Below, in pieces: positions 1 through 8,793 of a stretch of 64,000 nt of DNA. The position numbers were made by a program, and so were the translations under genes. Origin of the DNA: Nitrosophilus labii (GTDB lineage Bacteria > Campylobacterota > Campylobacteria > Campylobacterales > Nitratiruptoraceae). Positions within the stretch are counted from its first letter, which is position 1, and each line of letters begins with the position of its first letter. The stretch covers positions 1,612,001 to 1,676,000 of the forward strand of contig NZ_AP022826.1 in NCBI RefSeq assembly GCF_014466985.1. Direction: 5' to 3'. Under the pieces are notes generated by a model. It saw only the letters and a list, made by a program, of their open reading frames with translations, was not told where the DNA came from and made no database searches.

Positions 1-757
1 AAATCTCGATATTTCTAAAAAAAAGAAAAAAACCAAATACCATCATCACATAGGCTCTTATAAGAGATGGAACCTCTCCCAAGAAAATAAGATAGCTCAA
101 AGTGACCAACGAAACTACTACCATAGCGTCAAAAACTCTATTTCTATACGGAAAAAATCTTTGGTGTAAAGGTTTATAAAAAAGATAAAAGATAAAAAAT
201 ATAACCGCAGCAATCAAACCTAGATGAAATCCGCTAATCGCCACTAGATGACTTAAACCCAAAAATGAGAGCTTCTCTCTTAACTCTTTTGAGATAGGCT
301 CTGCTAAAAAAAGGGCATTATAGAGCTCTTTTGATAAAGAGTTTTCGTGCTGTAAAGAGATAACTTTTGAAACTCTATTTTTTATCGAAGTATCAGGAAG
401 TACACCTTTTATATAACTTACCGTATAAAAGCCTTTTAAAAAATCGAAAAAATTTTTCTTAAATCTTGTTTTTATGAGCAATACTTCGACCCTTCTTCCT
501 CTTAAATCTTTCAAATCCTCTTTTGAAGTGGTATAAAAAGTAAAACCATCTTCACTTTTTAACTTTAATACGTAGTAGTTTTTCTTTTTATACTGATTTA
601 AAACTTCGGCAACTGTAGTGAAATATTTTGATGAGGCAATTTTTTTATATTTATAATACTCAAAAGAGAGATTTAGCATAAAGATCAAAAAAAGAGCGAT
701 AAAGGCGTATAACCTCTCCTTATGACTCATAAAGAGAGGAACTTTAAAATCATTCAA
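1..757 (-). CDS. comEC: ComEC/Rec2-type DNA uptake channel protein (3' end cut by window)
   Basis: The reverse strand is open from a TTG at 757 to the window edge (252 codons seen). The TTG has an AGAGGT ribosome site six bases upstream; an in-frame ATG at 730 is the alternative start. The translated part has an N-terminal hydrophobic stretch (LYAFIALFLIFMLNL), a soluble region of about 100 residues (OB-fold position in the family), and then the hallmark ComEC motif LGLSHLVAISGFHLGLI followed by further membrane helices and SLIRAYVMM. ComEC forms the inner-membrane channel that moves single-stranded DNA into the cytoplasm during natural transformation. It lies downstream of dnaB on the same strand, across a 330-base repeat-filled gap. 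The C-terminal metallo-beta-lactamase-like part, if present, is outside the window. Confidence 0.9.
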   Translation of the reverse strand, partial: MNDFKVPLFMSHKERLYAFIALFLIFMLNLSFEYYKYKKIASSKYFTTVAEVLNQYKKKNYYVLKLKSEDGFTFYTTSKEDLKDLRGRRVEVLLIKTRFKKNFFDFLKGFYTVSYIKGVLPDTSIKNRVSKVISLQHENSLSKELYNALFLAEPISKELREKLSFLGLSHLVAISGFHLGLIAAVIFFIFYLFYKPLHQRFFPYRNRVFDAMVVVSLVTLSYLIFLGEVPSLIRAYVMMVFGFFLFFRNIEI

Positions 758-774
758 ACGTTACCTCTTTTTCC

Positions 775-1085
775 GTGATTCGTAATTCGTGATTCGTAAA
801 TGGAAATTAGGAATTAGGAATTTGGAATTGGGAATTAGGATTTTTGGTTGAGTGGTTAAATGGGAATAAGAGTTAAGTGCTCAAAGTTAATGGTTAAGGA
901 TTAAGAACAAAGAACAAAAACTTAATACTAAAATTAGCACTTAACACTAAAACTTCACCCACACCCACACTCACCACTAACGACTAACGACTATCGATCC
1001 CCACAACTAACCAGCAACCATTCACTCCCCACCAACATCAACACTCACACCTCTTCATCCTTCAATCTTCACTCCTCTACTAACC
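775..1085. repeat. Long period-7 degenerate repeat tract between dnaB and comEC
   Basis: This 311-base gap has no gene. It opens with heptamers of the GTGATTC/GTAATTC type, passes into GGAATTA/GGAATTG heptamers, then TTAAGTG-like words, and ends in C-rich words such as TAACGAC, CACACCC and CACTCAC. The words TAACGAC and ATCGATAGTCG recur, as reverse complements, in the tract after nadD near 49,330. The pattern is low-complexity but has no constant repeat unit, so it is not CRISPR and not a simple microsatellite. It is the longest member of the period-7 family in this window. Confidence 0.8.
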
Positions 1086-1088
1086 AAC

Positions 1089-2501
1089 TTAAATCTGCGG
1101 AATATCAATATTAGACTCCCTCATCTCATACTCTCTAATTGTCTCGGTAGCTTCTTCTGCAAACTTAACATAATCTTTATGGAAAAAGAGTTTTACAACG
1201 CCGGTTGGTCCGTTTCTTTGTTTTCCAATGATGATTTCAGCTTCTTCAACCTTCTTTTCAGGTATCTGAACATCCACTTTTTCGCCTTTTTTGGCTGCTT
1301 CTTTCGCTTTTTCTTTCATCTCTTTTATCTTATAAACATCATCCCTATAAACAAAAAGTATCACATCGGCATCCTGCTCAATAGCGCCCGATTCTCTAAG
1401 ATCACTAAGCATTGGCCTTTTATCAACCCTGCTTTCTAGTGATCTGTTTAGCTGAGAAAGAGCGATTATTGGAAGTTCTAGTTCTCTTGCGAGGAGTTTC
1501 AGGCTTCTTGAGATTTCACTGATCTCTAAATGTCTCTCTTTATTGGCGCCACCGCTCATCAACTGCAGATAGTCTATAATAGCCAGTTCGATATCGAGAT
1601 GAGTCGATTTAAGCTTTCTTAGTTTGGCTCTTAGCTGATGTATGTTTATAAGACCTTCATCGTCTATAAAGAGTTTTCTGCTTGCCATATAGTCACTTAC
1701 CCTACTTATCTCACTCCACTCTTGATCGGTAAGATTTCCTACTCTTAAGCGCTGTAAAGGAATAGCGGCTTTTGCACTAAGCATTCTAAGAAGAAGCTGC
1801 TCAGCCGGCATCTCCAAAGAGAAAATAGCTACACCTTTGTTGTGATCCAAAACGTTTTGAGCTATGTTTAAGCTAAAAGCCGTTTTTCCCATAGACGGCC
1901 TTGCTGCGATAATGATCAAATCTCCCGGGCTAAATCCGGCGGTTTTAAGATTTAGCTCATGAAAACCTGTATCAAGACCTACCAAAATTGAGTTGCCCCT
2001 CTCTTTCATCTTCAATATGTGAGTAAGAGTATCTTTAACGACTTCGGCCGAATCTTTGAAATCTTTAGCACTAGTTTCTTGGGTTATCTTGTATAGTTTG
2101 GATTGTACGGTATCTATAACATCGGTTACTGGCAGATCCTGCTCGATTGTTATCTTCTTTATCTCCGTAGTTAGATGAATAAGCTCTCTTTTTATAGCTT
2201 TCTCTTTTATCTCTTTAACGTAAGCAGCGGTATTTGATAGAGGGTTAGCGGCTAAAACTTCTAAAAATTCGTTTTCGTCAAACTGATTTTTAAGAGAGAG
2301 TTTTTCTTTCAAAAACTCTTCATCTATGGGCTGATCTTCTTTAAAAAGCTCCTCCATAGCCCTAAACAGGTTTTTATGGAACGGGTGATAAAAATCTTCC
2401 GGCTTTAAAACTGCGGCTATATCTTCATAAAGTTCAGGATCAAAAATAATAGAACTTAAAACTGCTCGTTCTATATTTAGATTGTATAAATGCGCTTCCA
2501 A
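1089..2501 (-). CDS. dnaB: Replicative DNA helicase DnaB
   Basis: A 470-residue protein with the usual DnaB layout: N-terminal helical domain (residues about 1-110), linker, and RecA-type C-terminal ATPase. The Walker A motif ARPSMGKTAF sits near residue 200 and the Walker B IDYLQLM near residue 310. DnaB is the hexameric ring helicase that unwinds DNA at the replication fork and recruits primase. Length matches the bacterial family. No intein is visible at the Walker A site, a common insertion point in this family. A TATAAT box lies 35 bases upstream of the ATG, so the gene has its own promoter rather than depending on ispG. Confidence 0.97.
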   Translation of the reverse strand: MEAHLYNLNIERAVLSSIIFDPELYEDIAAVLKPEDFYHPFHKNLFRAMEELFKEDQPIDEEFLKEKLSLKNQFDENEFLEVLAANPLSNTAAYVKEIKEKAIKRELIHLTTEIKKITIEQDLPVTDVIDTVQSKLYKITQETSAKDFKDSAEVVKDTLTHILKMKERGNSILVGLDTGFHELNLKTAGFSPGDLIIIAARPSMGKTAFSLNIAQNVLDHNKGVAIFSLEMPAEQLLLRMLSAKAAIPLQRLRVGNLTDQEWSEISRVSDYMASRKLFIDDEGLINIHQLRAKLRKLKSTHLDIELAIIDYLQLMSGGANKERHLEISEISRSLKLLARELELPIIALSQLNRSLESRVDKRPMLSDLRESGAIEQDADVILFVYRDDVYKIKEMKEKAKEAAKKGEKVDVQIPEKKVEEAEIIIGKQRNGPTGVVKLFFHKDYVKFAEEATETIREYEMRESNIDIPQI

Positions 2502-2535
2502 AATACCCTCTTTAGTTCTCTTTAGTTTTTAATTT

Positions 2536-2541
2536 ATTATA
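2536..2541 (-). promoter_or_regulatory. -10 box upstream of dnaB
   Basis: TATAAT on the reverse strand, placed to start transcription about 27 bases before the dnaB ATG. No clear -35 box is visible, which is usual in Campylobacterota. Confidence 0.6.
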
Positions 2542-2592
2542 TCATTTTTAAAAATTTTAGTTCGTCAAAGGAAATATAAGAGTTATTAGAGA

Positions 2593-3651
2593 TTAGTTCT
2601 CTTTTGCCAACTTCTCTACTTCTTGCAAAAATTTATCTACTAGCTTATTTTCAGGAAGCTTTGCCACAACTTCACCTTTCACCATAACAAGACCGCTTCC
2701 TTTACCGTACGCTATGGCTACGTCGGCGTGCTTAGCTTCTCCGATAGCGTTTACTACACAACCCATAACGGAGATATTAAGAGGTTTTTTTATATGTTTT
2801 GTCTTCTCTTCCACTTCTGCAACAGCTTTTACCAAATCGACCTCTATCCTACCGCAAGTTGGACAAGAGATGATATTTACTCCCTCATTTGCGACACCGC
2901 TATCTTTAATGATAGCACGTCCAACTTCCACCTCTTTTTCAAGCTCACCGGTAATAGAAACTCTTATGGTATCGCCAATACCATCTAAAAGCAAAGATCC
3001 TATACCTATAGCCGATTTAATAGTAGCATGAAACACTGTTCCTGCTTCTGTTACTCCTAAATGAAACGGATACGGTACCAAAGGTCTTAAAGTTCTATAA
3101 GCCTCTACGGTTCTTGGAACATCACTCGCTTTTAGACTGACTTTAATATCGGTAAAATCTAGATCTTCTAAAAGTTTTATGTGATAAAGCGCAGATTCCA
3201 CCATTGCTTTTGCGCCTACTCCGTACTTTTGCTCTATCTCTTTTTCCAAACTCCCGGCATTAACGCCTATTCTTATAGGTATATTTCTTTCTTTACAAGC
3301 TTTTACCACCTCTTTTATACGCTCTTTACTGCCGATATTGCCCGGATTTATCCTTATACAGTCAACAACCTCGGCCGCAATGAGAGCTAGTTTGTAATTA
3401 AAGTGTATATCGGCAACCAAAGGCAAAGAGATCTCTTTTTTTATCTCTTTTAGAGCTATTGCGTCTTCTTCTTCCGGAACCGCGACTCTTACTATATCGC
3501 ACCCGGCAAAATGGAGTCTCTTTATCTGCTCTACGGTGGCTTTTACGTCTCTTGTTTTAGAATATGTCATAGATTGAACGGATATGGGAGCGTCACCGCC
3601 AACTGCTACATTTCCTACATATATCTTTTTTGTTGGATATCTTTTATTCAT
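2593..3651 (-). CDS. ispG: 4-hydroxy-3-methylbut-2-enyl diphosphate synthase (flavodoxin)
   Basis: A 352-residue IspG (GcpE). It carries out the penultimate step of the MEP isoprenoid pathway, converting MEcPP to HMBPP with a [4Fe-4S] cluster. The TIM-barrel part starts at [16 protein letters not shown]. The C-terminal cluster domain contains the ligands CPTCGR (about residue 263) and [18 protein letters not shown] (about residue 298). The ATG follows the vapC stop codon with no spacer, so ispG may be translated partly by coupling to the toxin-antitoxin operon or from a promoter inside it. The length is typical of the short bacterial form. Confidence 0.96.
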   Translation of the reverse strand: MNKRYPTKKIYVGNVAVGGDAPISVQSMTYSKTRDVKATVEQIKRLHFAGCDIVRVAVPEEEDAIALKEIKKEISLPLVADIHFNYKLALIAAEVVDCIRINPGNIGSKERIKEVVKACKERNIPIRIGVNAGSLEKEIEQKYGVGAKAMVESALYHIKLLEDLDFTDIKVSLKASDVPRTVEAYRTLRPLVPYPFHLGVTEAGTVFHATIKSAIGIGSLLLDGIGDTIRVSITGELEKEVEVGRAIIKDSGVANEGVNIISCPTCGRIEVDLVKAVAEVEEKTKHIKKPLNISVMGCVVNAIGEAKHADVAIAYGKGSGLVMVKGEVVAKLPENKLVDKFLQEVEKLAKEN

Positions 3652-4023
3652 TTATACCTCTAACAGTTTAATCTTATCTAAATATTTAAAATCTTTTAAA
3701 TTGAGTGTACAAAGATAGCAATTTTTCTTAATTGCAGTAGCCGCTATCAAACTATCTGGAATATTTAGATTATGACTTTTTGAATATTTTTTTACTAAAT
3801 TAGTCGCAATTTTTGAAATCTCTTCGTCAATATACACAATTTCAAAATTTAAAAAAAACTTTTCTAGTTTTTTTATCTCCATTTTATTAAATGCGCCATA
3901 AAATAGCTCCATTTGAGTAATTGAAGAGATTATAACCTCATCCTCTAAACCATTTAAGAACTCAACTATTTTTCTATTATTTTTTAATACTTCTATTAAA
4001 ATATTCGTATCCAAAAGTATCAT
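3652..4023 (-). CDS. PIN-domain ribonuclease toxin, VapC type
   Basis: A 123-residue PIN-domain protein beginning MILLDTNILIEVL. The four acidic residues expected of a PIN RNase are visible: D5, E39 (in TQMEL), D90 (in NIPDSLIAATA) and D111 (in LNLKDF). VapC toxins cleave RNA, often tRNA or rRNA, until bound by their VapB partner. The start codon overlaps the end of the antitoxin gene by four bases, and the stop codon touches the ispG start. The gene is very AT-rich like its partner. The function is firm at family level; the RNA target cannot be read from sequence. Confidence 0.88.
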   Translation of the reverse strand: MILLDTNILIEVLKNNRKIVEFLNGLEDEVIISSITQMELFYGAFNKMEIKKLEKFFLNFEIVYIDEEISKIATNLVKKYSKSHNLNIPDSLIAATAIKKNCYLCTLNLKDFKYLDKIKLLEV

Positions 4024-4241
4024 TTTTTCCAGGCCGACTCTCTTAAACTTATAAGATCCATATTTTTATCTTCCCATAGTCCCGCAATCTCATTAAAATT
4101 AATCTTTCTGTTTTTTTTCTTCTTAATCTCTTTTTTTAAAACACTTCTTATATAAGAAGATATGCTTTCTCCCCTTTTAAACGCCTCTTTTTTTATCTCT
4201 TCAAATAGTTCCTCTTCAAAATATATTTGGGTTCTATGCAT
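4020..4241 (-). CDS. Antitoxin of the VapBC pair (ribbon-helix-helix type)
   Basis: A 73-residue protein. The N-terminal part, RTQIYFEEELFEEIKKEAFKRG followed by ESISSYIRSVLKK, has the strand-helix-helix pattern of a ribbon-helix-helix DNA-binding domain. A lysine-rich linker (KKEIKKKKNRK) and a short C-terminal tail with aromatic residues (GLWEDKNM) would wrap the toxin. It comes first in the operon and overlaps vapC by four bases, the standard arrangement for tight co-expression and autorepression. A TATAAT box ends 29 bases upstream, right at the priA stop. Confidence 0.85.
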   Translation of the reverse strand: MHRTQIYFEEELFEEIKKEAFKRGESISSYIRSVLKKEIKKKKNRKINFNEIAGLWEDKNMDLISLRESAWKK

Positions 4242-4269
4242 TTATACTCCTACATCACTTTTATACATT

Positions 4270-4275
4270 ATTATA
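4270..4275 (-). promoter_or_regulatory. -10 box of the vapBC operon
   Basis: TATAAT on the reverse strand, just downstream of the priA stop codon and 29 bases before the vapB ATG. It would give the toxin-antitoxin pair its own transcription start inside the priA-ispG gene string. Confidence 0.55.
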
Positions 4276-6147
4276 TCACACAATATTAATCGGATCCATA
4301 TCAACTTCTGTTAGCTCGATTTTTGATCTATTTATGGCGTTTATCAAAGCTTTTGCCAAATCACTTCTTAAAATTATGTTATATCTGTATCTCCCCGCTA
4401 TCTTCTCTATAGGAGCTTCTCCAAAACCCACTATTTCTATATCTTCAAATCTTTTTAGTTTTTTTAACATCTCTTGCATACTCTCTTGCGCCTTTTTTCT
4501 ATCTTTGTGAGAAAAAAGGGCAATAGCTAGTCTCTTAAAGGGAGGATACAACCCTTTTCTAAACTCTATCTCATCTTTTAAAAACTTCTCAAAATCTAGA
4601 TAATTTTCAAAAAAATCCCGATTTAGAGTCTGCACCAAAACTTTTCCCTTCTCTTTTCTTCCGCTTCTTCCGGCAATCTGCAAAAAAAGAGATACCGCTT
4701 TCTCTCTTGCTCTAAAATCGGCCATATTTAAAACATAGTCTATTCCCAACACAACAGATAGCGCTACATCCGGATAATCATGCCCTTTTGAGAGCATCTG
4801 GGTACCAACTAAAATATCTATCTCTTTGTTTGCAAAACTTTTTAGAGTATTTTGAAGTTTTTTATGGGTAGTTATCTCATCTTTGTCAAATTTTGCAATT
4901 TTTGCATCTTTGAAAATCTCTCTAAGCTCTTTTACAATCTCGCTAGTGCCGATTCTATTGGCTTTGAGATTTTGCGAAGAGCAAGATGGACAATTTTTTG
5001 GTATCGGCTCGGCAAAGTTACAGTAGTGGCATACAAGCGCTCTTTTGTCAAAATGCAAACTCATACCCACATCGCAATAGGGACATTTAACCGCTTCGCC
5101 GCAATCAGAGCATATCAGATATTTAAAGTTTGCTCTTGTCGGTAAAAATATAATAGATTGCTTTTTATTTTTTAATGTCTCTTTTATATGCTCAATCACC
5201 AAAGACGTCAAAGATGTTAGCTCATTTTCCCAAACAAACTCTTTTTTTCCTTTATAAAAACTACCTTTGAGTCTAAAGTGAGGAAATTTTAAGTATGAGT
5301 TTAAAGAAGGCGTAGCGCTTCCCAAAACAACACTTATTCCCAGTTTTTTTCCAAAATAGATAGCCAAATCTTTCGCGTTGTATCTAGGGCGGTTATGAGC
5401 TTTGTAACTATCATCATGCTCTTCATCCACCACAATCAAACCCAGATTTTCCATCGGCAAAAAAAGAGCGCTTCTAGGTCCCGCAACTATCTTCACTTTA
5501 CCACTATAGATATCTTCTAAAATCGCCTCTTTTTTCTTTTTGGATATTTTGCTGTGCCATATAGCCACACTTGTTCCAAAATACTCTCTTAGTCTCTCCT
5601 CCATTTGAGGAGTCAAAGAGATCTCTGGCATTAAAAATATCGCGCTTTTACCTTTAGCCAATATCTCTTGAAAATATCTCATATAAATTTGCGTTTTCCC
5701 GCTTCCCGTATCTCCAAAAAGCAAAGATATCTGATGAGATTTTATAAACTCTAATGCCTCTTTTTGTTCTGCAGATAGTTCAATTGTGGACTGCGTAATC
5801 GGTAACTGAGAATTGGTTGATAAATCTTTTTTTATTTTCAAATTTTTAGTTACAAATCTCTCTTTTTTAAAAGGAACAAAAAGGCCGAGCGCTTCGCCAA
5901 TAGAGCAAAAATAGTAAGTTGAGATAAACTTTGCAATCTCCATATAATTTTTAGGCAGATAAAATTCGGTTATATTCATTATCTCTTTGCACTCAAAAGA
6001 GGGCTTTTTGGTCTCTTTTAATATGTATCCTTTATATAGTCTCTTTTTTATCTCAACCTCGACTAAAGTTCCCACTTCTAAGGAGTCTTGATGGGAGTAT
6101 GTAAGCAACAGAGGTTTTTGGTTTATAGCTACGATGTAGTATCTCAT
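4276..6147 (-). CDS. priA: Primosomal protein N' (replication restart helicase PriA)
   Basis: A 623-residue superfamily 2 helicase. It has an N-terminal fork-binding domain (residues 1-105), the ATPase motifs GDTGSGKT (about 142), DEEHDDSYK and GSATPSLNSY, and a zinc-binding cysteine cluster (CSDCGEAVKCPYC, then CHYCNF and CPSC) inserted in the second helicase lobe. PriA recognises stalled forks and D-loops and reloads DnaB. It is shorter than the 732-residue E. coli protein, as usual in Campylobacterota. It overlaps the upstream 227-residue gene by four bases. The linker before the helicase core (STNSQLPITQST, about residues 109-121) is encoded by a stretch resembling the period-7 repeats. 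Confidence 0.95.
   Translation of the reverse strand: MRYYIVAINQKPLLLTYSHQDSLEVGTLVEVEIKKRLYKGYILKETKKPSFECKEIMNITEFYLPKNYMEIAKFISTYYFCSIGEALGLFVPFKKERFVTKNLKIKKDLSTNSQLPITQSTIELSAEQKEALEFIKSHQISLLFGDTGSGKTQIYMRYFQEILAKGKSAIFLMPEISLTPQMEERLREYFGTSVAIWHSKISKKKKEAILEDIYSGKVKIVAGPRSALFLPMENLGLIVVDEEHDDSYKAHNRPRYNAKDLAIYFGKKLGISVVLGSATPSLNSYLKFPHFRLKGSFYKGKKEFVWENELTSLTSLVIEHIKETLKNKKQSIIFLPTRANFKYLICSDCGEAVKCPYCDVGMSLHFDKRALVCHYCNFAEPIPKNCPSCSSQNLKANRIGTSEIVKELREIFKDAKIAKFDKDEITTHKKLQNTLKSFANKEIDILVGTQMLSKGHDYPDVALSVVLGIDYVLNMADFRAREKAVSLFLQIAGRSGRKEKGKVLVQTLNRDFFENYLDFEKFLKDEIEFRKGLYPPFKRLAIALFSHKDRKKAQESMQEMLKKLKRFEDIEIVGFGEAPIEKIAGRYRYNIILRSDLAKALINAINRSKIELTEVDMDPINIV
5785..5825. repeat. Possible period-7 repeat remnant inside priA
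   Basis: Within the priA coding sequence, heptamer-like words GTAATCG, GTAACTG, AGAATTG and GTTGATA follow each other in phase. The stretch encodes the linker between the N-terminal and helicase domains. The words resemble those of the intergenic arrays (for example AGTAATCAGTGA at 51,279), but the run is short and could be chance. Confidence 0.3.
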
Positions 6148-6827
6148 CTGTTAATAAGCTCTTTTAGTTTTTTTTCTATCTCTTTTTTCTTAGCCGGATC
6201 TTTCGTGTTTTTTAAAAGCCACTTTAGATCTTCGATAGCTTGAGCGCGTTTTCCTTTTTTATCCCTTGCGTAGATTAGCATATCCTCTATCCAATCTTTT
6301 ACAAGGATGCGTCCTAGTATCTTTTGGCTATCCGGCAATAGCGTAGCTTTTTTAGCCAAAGAGGCGATATACTCATCATCAAGCTTTTTTTCATCCTCAT
6401 ACGTTAATAACAAAATTATTTCTAAAAAGTAGAGTTTAAAGTCGTTTTTATTGAATATCCTAGCCGTTTTTATAAGCTCCGTTGCCAAATCTACTCTTTT
6501 TTTGATAGAAGCAAGATAGGTTGCGGCATAATTTACAGCTGGATAAAAAAATGGATCCATTACTATGATAGTTTTAAATGCTCTATAAACTTCCATCTCG
6601 TCAACTTTGAAACTATCCCCTACAGCAACTTCACCTACCGTATTTGAGAGAAGCCAAAGTTTATCCGCGCTCAACGTATGAGTATAGTTTGTCAAAGCCC
6701 TAAAAAAAAGAGGTTTGGCAAATAAGATCTCATTTACAACCAAACTCTCCCTAGTCGGCTTTGGAGTTATATAGACAAACCCTACAAGTAGTGAGATAAC
6801 TACAAAAATAGAGACTCTATTCGCCAA
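6144..6827 (-). CDS. Membrane-anchored helical-repeat protein of an ABC export operon
   Basis: A 227-residue protein of unknown function. Residues 6-20 (SIFVVISLLVGFVYI) form a single N-terminal membrane anchor. The rest is mainly helical, with tetratricopeptide-like spacing around AVNYAATYLASI, ATELIKTARIF and AIEDLKWLLKNT, and a Lys/Glu-rich C-terminus. It would sit in the periplasm. It overlaps the upstream permease by 11 bases and priA by four, so it belongs to the ATPase-permease operon and probably acts with that transporter. I do not recognise a named family. Confidence 0.75.
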   Translation of the reverse strand: MANRVSIFVVISLLVGFVYITPKPTRESLVVNEILFAKPLFFRALTNYTHTLSADKLWLLSNTVGEVAVGDSFKVDEMEVYRAFKTIIVMDPFFYPAVNYAATYLASIKKRVDLATELIKTARIFNKNDFKLYFLEIILLLTYEDEKKLDDEYIASLAKKATLLPDSQKILGRILVKDWIEDMLIYARDKKGKRAQAIEDLKWLLKNTKDPAKKKEIEKKLKELINR

Positions 6828-7599
6828 AACGAAGTACCCTTTTTTGATATTTTATATATGAAACTAAAAAGATTAAAACCGCCAAAATCAAAAAGTATCC
6901 GACCGGATATAAAAAAAACTCTTCCTTTCCTATCAATGCTCTATTTACTACCTGCGCCTGCTTGTCAAAATATGAAAAATTGGGTACAAAATAGTAAAAT
7001 AGAGTCGAAATCTTTTCTAAAAACTGCTCTTTTTTTATATAGTGGGCATAAACGTAAAACTCATCCAATCCGTTTCCTATAAAAAAAAGAGCAACGCTGT
7101 AAATAACGGAGTTCATTAGCGAAACAAAATTTGAAAAAAGAGTGATAAAAAAACTAAGCAAAATAGCCGATAGAGTATATAAAAAGAGCTGCCATAAAAC
7201 CTGGTAAACAAACTCTTTCTCTAAAAGATAGAGTACAAGGGAGTCGATCATAAAAAATGAGACAAAAATAGTAAAAACCATAAATATAATCGTTAAAAAT
7301 TGTCCTAAAAGATACCCTCTTCTGCTAAGTCCTGTTGACAAAGGAAGTACAAAAAGTCCAAGTGTCCTCTCTTTTTGCAAAAAATCAAAAGCGTAAAAAA
7401 GAGCCGCAACATGCAACAAAAACATCTGAGAAGTTAAAAGAACGTCCTCTAAGAGTTTATATTTTCTAGCAATATCTATATCGCTAAGTCCCAACGCTAT
7501 TACTATCATTATCACCGCTAAAAGGATAAAGAGAGTAGTCGCTTTCTCTTTAAATAATGACTTAGAAAAAAACTTTACCAAACTAAAAACTTTTTTCAT
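6817..7599 (-). CDS. ABC-2 type transporter permease
   Basis: A 260-residue integral membrane protein with about six hydrophobic segments, the first at ATTLFILLAVIMIVIALGL and the last near the C-terminus (YFLILAVLIFLVSYI). The cytoplasmic motif LQKERTLGLFVLPLSTGLSRRGYLLG between segments two and three is typical of ABC-2/NosY-like permeases. The start overlaps the ATPase gene by four bases, so the two are translated together. The substrate cannot be assigned; multicopper-enzyme maturation exporters (NosFY) and antibiotic-type exporters share this architecture. Confidence 0.82.
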   Translation of the reverse strand: MKKVFSLVKFFSKSLFKEKATTLFILLAVIMIVIALGLSDIDIARKYKLLEDVLLTSQMFLLHVAALFYAFDFLQKERTLGLFVLPLSTGLSRRGYLLGQFLTIIFMVFTIFVSFFMIDSLVLYLLEKEFVYQVLWQLFLYTLSAILLSFFITLFSNFVSLMNSVIYSVALFFIGNGLDEFYVYAHYIKKEQFLEKISTLFYYFVPNFSYFDKQAQVVNRALIGKEEFFLYPVGYFLILAVLIFLVSYIKYQKRVLRFGE

Positions 7600-8198
7600 C
7601 TAATCTTCTCCGGACGATATCTAAAAAGCAGAGCCTCTAACTCTTTTACATTTTTTGGATATCCTTTAAACTCTATCTTTCCCTCTTTTAGTATCCAAAT
7701 CTCATCCTCTAGCGCCAAAGCCAGTTCTAAAGAGTGTGTAGATATTATGAACGAGTGTTCTTTTTTTAGAGTTATTAAAAGTTTTTCAATCTCCGCTCTT
7801 CCAAAAGGATCTAGGCCGCTTGTGGGTTCATCCAATATCAACGTTTTTGGTTTTCCTAGAAGCGCTATAGCCAAAAGAAGTCTTTGTTTCATTCCCTTTG
7901 AATACTTTTTTATAGGAGTATTTAGTTCAACTTCCAAAGCTACGCTTTTTAAGAGTACATAAGGATCAAAATCTTTTACGTCTCTTAAAACGGCCATCAT
8001 TTTAAAATAGTCCATAGCGCTCATATTTAGATCCAAAAGCGCAGCTTCGGGAGCATAACCGATATCTTTTTTATCGATATTTGGCAAATGATCTTTGAAA
8101 TGCGGCAAAAAAGGGTGATCTGAAAGTTTTGAGTAAAAACCGAGCAGAAAGTTTATAAAAGTGCTTTTTCCAGCCCCGTTGTGACCAAGAAGTATCAT
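7596..8198 (-). CDS. ABC transporter ATPase lacking the usual N-terminal strands
   Basis: A 200-residue nucleotide-binding subunit. Walker A GHNGAGKST begins at residue 5, the signature YSKGMKQR and Walker B TLILDEPTSGLD are intact, and the switch histidine is in ISTHSLELA. Family members normally have 30-35 residues before Walker A carrying the aromatic A-loop that stacks on adenine. Here the reading frame is open for only 15 codons further upstream, without a start codon, before a stop. The ATG has a good AGAGGA site four bases away. The ATPase is therefore genuinely short at its N-terminus. Its gene overlaps the permease gene by four bases. Confidence 0.85.
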   Translation of the reverse strand: MILLGHNGAGKSTFINFLLGFYSKLSDHPFLPHFKDHLPNIDKKDIGYAPEAALLDLNMSAMDYFKMMAVLRDVKDFDPYVLLKSVALEVELNTPIKKYSKGMKQRLLLAIALLGKPKTLILDEPTSGLDPFGRAEIEKLLITLKKEHSFIISTHSLELALALEDEIWILKEGKIEFKGYPKNVKELEALLFRYRPEKIR

Positions 8199-8235
8199 AA
8201 AGTCCTCTAGATTTTTTAAGAAATTATAGCAGAAG

Positions 8236-8781
8236 TTATTTTTTTAGACCTAAAATCCCTTGATGATTATCATAACGCCAATACATACCTTTTTTAAGTT
8301 CGGCATTTTCGTACGTTACAAAGTTGGTAGCCGGGCCTGTTAGATATTCGTATCTTTCCTCAACTCTAGTAGAGTTCCAATCTTTTATGGTTGGAGGATC
8401 AAGCATCAAAGGAGCCAACGTTTTGTAGTCTCCTATATTAGTACCGCTGCCTATGCTAAGATTGTTATCTGTAAAAACACCGGTCTCTTTAGCTGTAACG
8501 GTTACGGGATATCTCTGCGAAGAAAAAATTACGGCACAATCGTATCTGTTTCCATCTTTTCCGATGATGGAGACAGTTTTGTTTTCTTCGCTTGGGTGTA
8601 ACAGAGCCCATCCATAAAAAGATAAAATAGACTGTCTTGCTTCACCTATAGTCGATTTTTCAACGGCGCTTAAAGCGTCATCTTCTATAGATTCAAATCT
8701 ACTTATAGCTATAGTAGTAAGCACGCCGATTATAACGATAGCGAAGATAAGCTCGATGATAGTAAAAGCTCTACTTTCCAT
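8236..8781 (-). CDS. Type II secretion/type IV pilus-like pseudopilin (second of pair)
   Basis: A 181-residue protein with a class III prepilin leader: short charged head, then FTIIELIFAIVIIGVLTTIA, with the conserved Glu five residues into the mature part. Prepilin peptidase would cut before F6. The C-terminal globular domain carries no recognisable enzyme motif. A close paralogue lies immediately upstream on the same strand. Such pseudopilins assemble the short pilus used for secretion or DNA uptake. The Shine-Dalgarno site before the ATG is weak and a strong hairpin sits just upstream, so expression is probably lower than that of its partner. Confidence 0.88.
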   Translation of the reverse strand: MESRAFTIIELIFAIVIIGVLTTIAISRFESIEDDALSAVEKSTIGEARQSILSFYGWALLHPSEENKTVSIIGKDGNRYDCAVIFSSQRYPVTVTAKETGVFTDNNLSIGSGTNIGDYKTLAPLMLDPPTIKDWNSTRVEERYEYLTGPATNFVTYENAELKKGMYWRYDNHQGILGLKK

Positions 8782-8793
8782 AAACTAGGCTTT

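Noticed and set aside
775-1085. CRISPR array
   Set aside because: There is no constant repeat with unique spacers; units are seven bases and drift continuously. No cas gene is in the window.
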